A DNA stretch of 64,000 nucleotides from Cephalotrichum gorgonifer (Eukaryota > Ascomycota > Sordariomycetes > Microascales > Microascaceae). This document shows, one piece after another, positions 56,290 through 64,000 of the stretch. The stretch lies in assembly GCA_900312665.1 (NCBI GenBank), contig ONZQ02000014.1, positions 1,023,924 to 1,087,923 on the forward strand, read 5' to 3'. How positions within the stretch are numbered: the first letter of the stretch is position 1; every line of letters begins with the position of its first letter. A program made the position numbers and the translations under genes. The notes below the pieces were generated by a model. It did not search any database. It had not been told where the DNA came from and saw nothing but the letters and a program-made list of their open reading frames with translations.

Positions 56290-58034
56290 ATGGAGGGCCA
56301 CACGTACCAAAAGTCCCGGCCGGATCCCGTCTACACCGCCGTATGCGACGGAAACCTCGCCAAACTCCAAACCCTCCTCGAAGCGGGTCGTGAGCTCGAT
56401 CTCGAGACAAGAATCGAGTTTGATACCCCCCTTATGGCCGCCGTCAAGCGCAACAACCTAGAAGCTGTGCAGATGCTCCTTGAGGCGGGTGCTGACCCCT
56501 GCTATCCGCATGTCGATGGGGTTGGCGAGTATACTCCGTTGCATACTGCTGCCCAGTGGGGCCACTTGGAAATCATACGCCTGCTATGGACGACAATACC
56601 ATCTGAGAAGCTCGCTCTGCACGAAAATAAGCCCCGTTTCGAAGGGTGCCTAGTACTGGCGGCCCGCTATGGTCACACATCCGTACTCAAGTACTTGCTT
56701 GACGGGTGGCTTGATAGTCTTGGGTGGAGTGCTCACGCTACGGAAGGGGCTCTCTGTTCTGCTGCTGCTGCATATGAAGTACATTCTGCGATGCTGCTCC
56801 TCGATAGGGTGAAGACGTACAGCCCCGGTGCGCTGAAGTTTGCGCTCTTCTCTGTGGTTAGGCACAAGGTTAGAGACCCTGTCTGTCCCTATCCCGATGC
56901 TCCCTTCGGGGCTGTGGATCCCATCAGTCAGGAGCTCTTGGTAAAGGCCCTAATCGAGGCTGGGCCGCTCGACCCGGATCTATCTTATTGGCAATTACCT
57001 ATGATTCACCACGCCATCCACGCAATCGATCTTATCGGCGCTTTACGAGGCCTTCTTGCAAAGGGTAAATCATTCCCTTGAGGGGGTGGTGGGGACTTGC
57101 CTCGACTGAACTATCCAACCGCAGACTCTAATCTTACTCTCCACAAACAGGTGCCAATCCCAACGCTCAGAACGAGAGGGGAATGACTCCACTCCAGCGT
57201 CTCTCCGTGCCAACGTTCACTCGTGCGGAAAATGAATTCGACCAGGAGTTCAGCCTCCACGAAACAGGAATCCACCTCCTTCTCGAGCACGGCGCGTCGG
57301 TAACGGCTGCAGACCACGAAGGGGAAACCCCGCTCCATGCCGCGGCATTCGGGTGCCCCCTCCATCTATTCCAGCGCTACCTCGCCACCTTAGATGAAAC
57401 CCAGGACGCCCTCTCCGCAGTCAACAACCACGGCGAAACACTGCTACACTATGCAGCTGCCGGGGGCAACATTGGCGTCATGCGCTTCCTCCTAGAGGAG
57501 TTCCCGCAGACAAGTGTCGATATCGTCAACAGGGCCAACTCGAACGGCTGGACCCCGCTCATCTGCGCCCTGGCCCCGACGCGCATGGGGGAAGACAACA
57601 TGCAAGAGAGCAAGAAGACCCCCACAGAGGCGTTGCAGGCCGCCCAACTCCTTCTGTCCTACGGCGCCGACCCAGCGGCCATCACCGCCGAGGGCTGGAC
57701 CGCACTGCACTGGCTCGCCTCCTACAGGACTCATCCTGGCGACACGCGTTTCTCTGCGCTGGCGGTGGCGCTCATCCACAAGGGCGCACCGCTACAGGCC
57801 AAGGCGAGGCGCATGAAGCGGGGCTGGGAGCGCCTGAGCTGGTATCCCGCAGTGGACCCCAACCCGTCACACTGCCTTCCGTGGGGGTTCCGGATGCAGC
57901 GGATGTTTAAGGAAGCACCAAAGGGTGTCTTTGTGGTCGATGCAACGACGGCCTCCGACTGGGCGCGCCGATGCAAATCCAAGGAGGTTGAGAGGGTACT
58001 GCTTGCGCGGGAGGAGGAAACTCGCGCTGGTTAG
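56290..58034 (+). CDS. Ankyrin-repeat protein
   Basis: Two exons, 56290-57064 and 57151-58034, give 552 aa made almost entirely of ankyrin repeats, so a protein-binding scaffold; partner unknown. Clear repeats: DTPLMAAVKRNNLEAVQMLL, EYTPLHTAAQWGHLEIIRLL, GCLVLAARYGHTSVLKYLL, then after the intron GETPLHAAAFGCPLHLFQRY, GETLLHYAAAGGNIGVMRFL, GWTPLICALAP and GWTALHWLAS. The intron sits between AKG and ANPNAQNERGMTPLQRL, itself a repeat, which supports the splice. No NACHT, HET, kinase, F-box or membrane segment is attached. It lies between a nitrilase and that nitrilase's relic. Confidence 0.88.
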
Positions 58035-58576
58035 ACCTATGTACCTCGCATTTTCTATAATTCAGTGAAACCCACCAACAAGCAGATCCTATATGAAGGT
58101 GGAGAATCTGGAATCTAACACCCGGGAAGGAAGGTGTGGGCATGTTCTTAAATATAGTTGTGCATAATAGGGTGTGACCATGATGTTGGTCGTTTCTTGC
58201 TTGATGAGATGGATGGTCTTCCTCATCGTGACCGTCGTGTCCAGGAAGACAGGGGCGGTCAACCTGAGCTTGATTGGCTTAGAGGCCATGATTGTAAGAG
58301 TAAGACGAGTATAGAGAGAAGTTGTGGATGGTGGGTAGAAGCGTACCTGTGAGAGCCTTTACGATATTATAAAGCTGTAGTGTGAATCAGGGACAAGCAC
58401 TCGATTGTTCTATAATATAAGGCGAGTTGCTTGGTTTACCCCAAATACTACCACTGATATGCGGTGGGTTGAATTATATCAAGGACCAATCACTTACAAG
58501 AATTTTCTTCTCTCAAGCATTCCTGCCTCAGTCTTGTATTACTTATTACCTATTAACAATCCCCTTACTGATTCCC
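58035..58576. other. Intergenic with nitrilase relic
   Basis: Apart from the relic at 58158-58390 and the 3' flank of the phosphatase gene, nothing is seen. Confidence 0.5.
58158..58390 (-). pseudogene. Decayed copy of the nitrilase 5' end
   Basis: The minus-strand frame from the ATG at 58289 begins MASKPIK, then APVFLDTTVTMRKTIHLIKQ. This parallels the real nitrilase start MASKQTK, then APVFMDKTATIKKVVRLIEQ. Similarity continues into the upstream leader: both have ggccATGatt on the plus map, then gagagaagTYGTGGAYGGT and a region ending near aagctg. The copy lacks 12 bp in frame (the AAAHA segment) and similarity stops after about 35 codons, before the catalytic Glu. No active-site residue is retained, so it cannot encode an enzyme. 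It reads as a partial segmental duplication followed by decay. Confidence 0.75.
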
Positions 58577-60207
58577 TTACTTACACAGACCCTTGACCAG
58601 CCCCGCCCTCTCCCCGACCAACCCATCAAAGTACGCCAACAGGGTCTGCGCGGGGATCATATCCATGAGACCCAGCGTCGGGCTCGATGACTTCAACACC
58701 TGCCCGTTGAACAGGACCCGGACGTAGTGCTCGTCCGCTCCTCCGGCGGGGGGAGGTCCAGGCCTAGGCCCACGCCCGGGCTTCGTGCCCTTCGCCCTCT
58801 TCTTATACAGCTCGAAGACGACCTCGGAGCCCATGCCGGGCCACACCATCTCGTCCAGCTGCAGGATGGAGAGCAGTCGGGAGACGGACCCGTCGTGCGC
58901 GACGTTGTGGGCGTATATCACCTCGTTCGTCCCCGCGACGGCGGCACGCAGGTTCTCCGCCAGCTCCGCGATCCAGACGCCGTAGCTCGCCACGCTGGCG
59001 GCGAGCGAGTCCGGCGCGTCGCGGTAGATCTGGCTGTACTCCCAGTTGCCCAGGCGGTACACGGCGTCCGCGAGAGCCTGCGTGACGCACGTGGTGGAGT
59101 TGGCGCCGTCGACGAGCTTGCAGGGGAGCGGCTTCGCGTGGCACTGGCGCGCGGAGAGGTTGTCGTAGTAGTGGTCGAAGGAAGCGTGGAAGCCGCCGTC
59201 GGAGGGGGGCACGCCCGAGATGTCGTCTAGAGTGGCGAAGAGGCCGGCCGACGCGGTGAGGTGGTCCTGCCAGGCGGCGTTGGCGGAGGACTTTATGGCA
59301 TTGAAGAGGCGGGAGGCGGCGGGGCAGCTGTACTGCGGTTCTAGGCTGTCGATCCCGGCGGCCTATTTTATCGGGTTAGTGAGTGGTCTGCGTGTGTATA
59401 GGAGGGGAGAGCTGCTCACCTGGATAGACAGGGGGACGGAGTCCTTTGCGCCCCACATCCCGTTGACGACCATGCCGGCGACCTGGCTCGTGATGACGTT
59501 GTTCGTCACGCGGTACCGGACCTTGCTCGCCCAGTCCCCCTTGTTCCGCGGGAGGAAGCCCAGGAGGTCGTGGTAGACGCCGTAGAGGTCCCTACCGTGG
59601 ACCCAGGAGTCGTCGAGTCCCTGGGACGTGATCTGCGGGAACTGGCACGTCCCGATCCAGCCGCTGGGCACGAAGGGGTTCACGTTGGAGGTGTAGCCCT
59701 TCCAGTAGGTCCTCGACGGGTCGTGCCCCTCAAAGGGCTCCCCGTAGTAGAACAGACCCTGGTCGTCGCAGTTCCAGTGGTACGGCTCCACGGGGAAGGC
59801 GTTGGACGCGTAGGGCGTGCGCTTGTGGTGGCGGTGGACCTAAAGCGGTGGTCAGAACTGAAGAAGTAGAAGAGAAAGAGAGAAATCAAAGGCACGGAGG
59901 AGATGCCGTCACTCAAGAAACTCACAAGCTCGACGTATTGGAGCTCGTACTCCGCAGGTGCCTGGACGTACTCCCTCTTCCGCACGTGCGGCATGTTACA
60001 CCAGTTGTAGGTGCCGTACTTGTCGTCCGGGGTGTCGGACGAGTCGTATATGAAGCCGTACGCCCCGTCGGCGTTGAGGGCGGAGTCCAGGTCGTTGACC
60101 TTGGATCCAGAGGGAGGGTACCACGCGAGGTCCACATCCGCGGCGGCCGTCGGCGCCAGGAACGGCACGGAGGCCAGGAGGAGCGCGGAGCCTTTTGAGA
60201 AGTACAT
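58577..60207 (-). CDS. Secreted histidine acid phosphatase-like protein
   Basis: Predicted extracellular phosphomonoesterase of the histidine phosphatase superfamily. Exons 60207-59926, 59839-59420 and 59362-58577 give 495 aa. I start at 60207 because MYFSKGSALLLASVPFLAPT is a signal peptide; an in-frame ATG at 60315 would add 36 residues before it. The phosphate pocket reads VHRHHKRTP right after intron 1 (His98 the nucleophile), where the family usually has RHGxRxP, so the Gly is replaced by His. The proton-donor HD motif is in YAHNVAHDGSVSRLL. Several Cys pairs (WCNM, GTCQF, YSCP, RQCH, TTCV) suit an extracellular disulphide protein. Phytase versus general acid phosphatase cannot be decided. 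Confidence 0.85.
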
Positions 60208-60814
60208 GGCGGCGCAATAGGAAGCTATGACGAGTGATGCGGCGAGAGTCAAGGAGGCGGGATCCAGCCGGGCACAGGCGGTGTCCATCTTATACAAATA
60301 CAGGTGGGAAAACATTCCATAGTGCTCTTACGATGCCGTACCTGCCGGCCACGTGGGTGATGGAACCAGGGAGGAGTAGGAGTACGGATTCTAGCGCGAT
60401 GGAGAGGGCCCAGGGGGAGGGGAAGGGGGGAGATTACGATCAAGACGGCGTTGTTCTATTTAGGTATGTGTTCGTGTGCGTGTCTCGGATGCGTGAGCGC
60501 CATTGGAGAGTCTGATGTAGGTACGTACTCGTACGCTGTGTGGACGGATGGCGAGGTAGCACGTGGGAGGGGAGCTGTTCAGGAGTGGCTGGCGGGGCGC
60601 CAACTGCATTCTAACGGCTCCGTTAATAGGGCCTTTAGGTGATCCTAGCTTAGGGGCAGGCGGAGCTTTACGGATAATACTCCGTATTACTTGGACCATG
60701 GATTACTCTCAGGATGGATTACTCTCAAGACGACGCCGCCCCTGCAACTTCAACGCCACAAATAGTTCTCAGGTGTCAGGTAGCGCGCAATCTTCCACTC
60801 TTCACAAACTCGCA
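60208..60814. other. Intergenic, phosphatase upstream region to tRNA-His
   Basis: Holds the phosphatase promoter, a GTACTCGTACG word at 60525-60535 and a TACTCCGTA word at 60678-60686 within an inverted TACGGA...TCCGTA context. Confidence 0.45.
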
Positions 60815-60886
60815 GCTTTAGTAGTATAGTGGTTAGTACATCACTTTGTGGCAGTGAAAACGGACGTTCGATTCTTCCCTGAAGCA
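60815..60886 (+). tRNA. tRNA-His(GTG), copy 1
   Basis: A 72-nt cloverleaf without intron. Acceptor GCTTTAG pairs with CTGAAGC (one U-G). D-arm TAGTATAGTGGTTAGTAC matches fungal tRNA-His. Anticodon stem TCACT/AGTGA encloses TTTGTGGC-type loop sequence with anticodon GTG. T-loop is GTTCGATTC; the T stem GGACG/CTTCC has one C-U mismatch. Discriminator A; G-1 is not encoded, as usual for eukaryotic tRNA-His. A T6 tract follows 8 nt later. Confidence 0.85.
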
Positions 60887-60894
60887 GCAATATC

Positions 60895-60900
60895 TTTTTT
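60895..60900 (+). terminator. Pol III terminator of tRNA-His copy 1
   Basis: Six T residues, 8 nt past the tRNA 3' end. Confidence 0.75.
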
Positions 60901-61086
60901 GCTCTCCCCTCTCTCACTCTCACCCTCTCCTCTCATTATTTCCTACTTTCCCCTCGTTCCCTTTTTGAATCTTTGTTTCTTTGCGCAAGAAATTCTAAAC
61001 AGGGGTAATATTTCCTAGTCCCACATTGAGTACGATCTTTCACATCGAATTAGGACGCAAACCTTCAATCTCGCCATAGACCCGCA

Positions 61087-61158
61087 GCCTTAGTAGTATA
61101 GTGGTTAGTACATCACTTTGTGGCAGTGAAAACGGACGTTCGATTCTTCCCTGGGGCA
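61087..61158 (+). tRNA. tRNA-His(GTG), copy 2
   Basis: The same 72-nt tRNA as copy 1, 200 bp downstream in the same direction. Acceptor GCCTTAG pairs with CTGGGGC using two U-G pairs. All differences from copy 1 lie in the acceptor stem and keep it paired. The core from the D-arm to the T-arm is identical, including the C-U mismatch in the T stem. A T8 tract follows. Confidence 0.85.
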
Positions 61159-61614
61159 GCAATTCTTTTTTTTGCTCCTTCTCTCTTGTGATTTGATCGA
61201 GGGACTAAGAACATGCCGAGGGGCTAACCGACAGTGTTACGAACTGGTCGCCGAATCAGGGAGTCTTCATTACGGCTTACTTTCTTTACCAATCCATCCC
61301 GCCTTTTGTCTGGCGCCGATGGATACCTGCCAAGACCGGGGTCTGAGGCCCACTTCATCTATACCGGAGCGGAGTGTGGATCACGACTTTCTACGTACAC
61401 GGCAAAGGAAGATAGCTGCGTCCAAGAGCAAAACAGTTAGGTTATATTGTCTAATCAAACAACTCGAACTAATCGCGGGATCCCACGATCTAAAAATCCA
61501 AGGTAACGCACAAACTAATCGCAGGTGACCCCACGATCCTAAGTCCTGCTTCTGCATCCGCCGGCTTGCGAGAACGGGGACCCCTATTCAGTGTTGGCGG
61601 GGGGGGGGCAGAGT
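61159..61614. other. Intergenic, no gene seen
   Basis: A 118-codon frame at 61172-61528 has no motif and starts within the tRNA terminator tract; treated as chance. Confidence 0.4.
61166..61173 (+). terminator. Pol III terminator of tRNA-His copy 2
   Basis: Eight T residues starting 8 nt past the tRNA 3' end. Confidence 0.8.
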
Positions 61615-61935
61615 TCAGTTGCGTATACCACAATTGGTGCAGATCATCGAGTCATCGCTCTCGTTTTGAGCTTTGCAAGAATAGCATGTGTATTTAGCAG
61701 ATGGGGGAGGCGGCGGAGGAGCTTGGGGACTCGGGGCTTTCGGGTGGGCGCTTTGGGGAGCGCTCCGGGGAGGGTTCGGGGGATTGGGGTTATGCATGGA
61801 GTCAGGGTTTGGTTTGGTGGAAGGGAGGTGGAGAGGCCGTGGCTGGCGGGTGCAAGAGCTGGAGGCGGGGGCGGGTAGGCCGTTTTGTACGATTGGTCTG
61901 GGTACTTTTGGTGTTGTGGTTGAAGGTACCTAGTG
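61615..61935 (-). pseudogene. Proline-rich protein end with a four-Cys zinc ribbon, partial or broken
   Basis: On the minus strand a frame ends at 61615 with SAKYTCYSCKAQNESDDSMI followed by CTNCGIRN, a C-x2-C-x11-C-x2-C zinc ribbon resembling RanBP2-type fingers (an Asn follows the second Cys at the expected spacing). Before it lies a Pro/Ser/Ala-rich stretch, which is open back to a CACTAG acceptor-like site at about 61930. Further upstream, fragments in other frames (NPYAQTGNS, YPDQSYKTAYPPPP) look related in style but are separated by stops. I cannot place a first exon. Either a gene with several introns that I cannot resolve, or a frameshifted relic. Confidence 0.35.
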
Positions 61936-64000
61936 GAGTTTGCGAGCTGAGGGATTGCTAGGTCTGGCAGTGGCTGTTGCCGGTTTGTGCATATGGGTTC
62001 GAGTACTTTGGTGTGTTTCTAGAGTTTATGGTGTTGTATTGTGTGTGTTGGTGAGTGTGTTGAAGGTAATGGAGACATGGGGATATTCCGGGTTCTTGAG
62101 CACCGTTCTTATAGATGTGAGGCTCGCCGTTCCTCGATCAAATCGCCAGAAGACCTTATCGTCATGACTTCCCACAAGCCTCTATCTTTAGAAATGGTTC
62201 TTCGTGCATCCGAAGCTGGAAGCGCGGTCAAAGGGCTCGATCCCGGAGTCCCTGTCGCCCTCGAACGTCTTTGCATTGGGCGCTTCGGGAGTTTCCCACA
62301 AGGGCTATGATGTCCCGTGGATTATGAGCCGCGTCGGAGGGGATCATGGTAAAGAGCCCAGATCAAGGGAATGACCTCAGAAACCTTACCCCTGATACCT
62401 GAGTCAAAGGAAGGGTCTACCCGCGTCTATGCTAGCATCAATGATTCGGGGGTCTCTATCAGTGCGGATGACATCTGGTGGCACCCAAGACGGGGCAGAA
62501 TGTAAAAGCAGAAAGATCGTTTTCAAACGAAGTTTACTCAGGGGCCCTGCCCTCCGCCAGCTGCCAGGGCTGAGAAAGGGGGTGCCGCTGGCGAATTCCT
62601 CTACACCAGAGGCCTTTCATAATGAAGAGAACATCCCGTAGAAATTGAAACGTGCTGCTGGAGGAGCAAGTAGGAAGAATTGCTACCAATCAGGGGTGAT
62701 ACCCACTGACATCCGAGGGAAAACTTCTCGTCTAAGGGGGTCTTTATACTTCAAGGGTGTCTTACAAGTGATGTGACATCCCTTAGTACGGCAGGTTTGG
62801 GCTGGAGGTACAGGGAAAGTGGGACGCGGTAAAAGGAGGTAGCAGATCCATACGTGCCTCTACTTAATTCCCTTCTTAATGAAAGCCCCTTACCCGCTAT
62901 CTGCTTTGGGCTAGAGACTTCTCGAATAAGCAAGGATGTCCATGATGTGTGGATGGCGGAATAGGGAATGAGCGCGCTCGGTGTGATCAAGTCGCGGGAC
63001 GTATCACATAGGCCACTCTATTTTCGGGCGTGCCGGTCCAGGGCGGGAAAGCAGTGTTTGCTCCTTGTTTTATGTCAACAGATCTTCCGCTTCCATTTAT
63101 AGGTGTGATTGCTGTCCAGGATGGGTGTGGTCCGACTTGGGTTCATGCTTGATGCGTCGTGACTGGGACAGAATGCCTGGGGTGATGGCCTCTTTGTGTA
63201 ATAGAAAGAGAGCCCTCATTCTGCTCGAATCATAAGCATATCTCCTGTTGGGTGTTGATGGTCGCAGCCCCAACTGTCCCTGGGGCGGCCGTGGTGTAGC
63301 TCGTCACCTTCGCTCATGCCGGCGTGGCCGACCAGTGGCAGCGACTTCTACCTACATACAAATAGGTGACCATAAATTAATAGATAGAACAAAATAGACC
63401 AACACAATCCCTGAGTAGAAAAAGGAAATTTTCATCTGGCTCAAACCATACGGCATCTTCTCGATCCCCTTCTCGTGCCTGGCCTGCGTGACTTTGTAAG
63501 TGGGCATATATACTGCAAATGGGATGGCGACTTATCTACAGTTGTCGACGGCTGGACGTCGGTGACACGCCAGAAGACGTCATCAACTATCTGTGAAGGA
63601 AAAGCTTTGGATTTGAAACGCCATCTCCTGGTCACGGACCTCCCGATCCGGGGGGTGGTCCCGCCCGGATCTCGCGGGGACGACCCTGGGGAACGCGGTT
63701 GAGCTCTTGCACTCGCCCCAAACGTAAATGAACGCGGGGAAATAGAGGCGCCTTCGTCCACCTCGCCACCACTGGTGCTCCACCCGGATTACGTTCCGGC
63801 TCACAGTCCGAATACTAGACAGATCAGGTCCGGTCCAGCGCCCTTTGCATCTTGTTCTCCGTAGCTGCCGCTGTCAGATTTTAGGTTTGGCGTTGTTCGA
63901 GTGTTTTTCTATGGAGCCGCCTTGGCGCAGATTTTGAAACATTTCGAGCTCGAGCGACCTGACAACTCCGTGCCATCCCTTTCTGTTTCTGTCTCTTAAC
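61936..64000. other. Terminal gene-poor stretch
   Basis: No supported gene. The frame at 62041-62310 (89 codons) and those at 62751-63804 lack signal peptides, motifs or matching codon bias. No telomere repeat or transposon end is seen. Confidence 0.4.

Noticed and set aside
1..64000. Secondary-metabolite cluster or CRISPR array
   Set aside because: No PKS, NRPS, terpene synthase or P450 group; no spaced direct repeats of CRISPR form, and the genes are eukaryotic with introns.

Overview
The window is nuclear DNA of a filamentous ascomycete. The evidence is many short GT-AG introns (about 45-155 bp) with CTAAC-like branch points, compact genes with GC-rich third codon positions, and families such as a GH51 arabinofuranosidase, an AA12-like quinoprotein, a PTH11-like rhodopsin-fold membrane protein, DUF1688/Urc4 and a Lid2/KDM5 demethylase. 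Sordariomycetes is my best guess. No rRNA, CRISPR array, prophage or recognisable autonomous transposon is visible. All gene models were spliced by eye from reading frame and splice-site consensus; no homology search was run.

Layout. 1-8.1 kb is a secreted or accessory region: GH51 alpha-L-arabinofuranosidase (7 exons), a candidate small secreted protein, and a Cu-only superoxide-dismutase-like surface protein with an acidic tail. 8.9-10.6 kb holds a tRNA-Lys(CTT), an orphan terminal exon and a membrane/coiled-coil protein. 11.4-16.4 kb is housekeeping: Gtr1/RagA GTPase, then SF3a60/Prp9 and eIF4A-III/Fal1 as a divergent pair of mRNA-processing genes. At 17.2-18.7 kb lies a five-exon rhodopsin-fold membrane protein, followed by about 6.9 kb (18.74-25.68) without a recognisable gene but with hairpins and a recurring TACTCGTAC-type motif.

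25.7-37.6 kb is dense: Urc4 (uracil catabolism), Oxa1 and Mim1 (mitochondrial protein insertion and import), Shp1/p47 (Cdc48 adaptor), an Hsp31/DJ-1-like protein, TAF6 (TFIID/SAGA) and Slx1 (structure-specific nuclease). 39.6-45.1 kb is a full-length KDM5-type histone demethylase. 46.7-53.3 kb carries an AA12-like quinoprotein dehydrogenase, SRP54, Sdh3 (complex II cytochrome b subunit) and a GNAT acetyltransferase. 53.7 kb has a 76-bp minisatellite. 54.2-60.2 kb carries a nitrilase, an ankyrin-repeat protein, a decayed copy of the nitrilase 5' end, and a secreted histidine acid phosphatase. 60.8-61.2 kb has two tRNA-His(GTG) genes. The last 2.8 kb holds only a proline-rich zinc-ribbon fragment.

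The genes do not form one pathway or a secondary-metabolite cluster. Core genes (translation, splicing, transcription, mitochondria, protein targeting) alternate with secreted-enzyme genes and relic-bearing intergenic DNA. Promoter-proximal CACGTG palindromes lie upstream of both OXA1 and SDH3. The most unusual items are the nitrilase relic, the hairpin-bearing minisatellite, the dispersed palindromic motifs of the gene-poor block, the orphan exon near 9.2-9.4 kb, and the compensatory acceptor-stem differences between the two tRNA-His genes.
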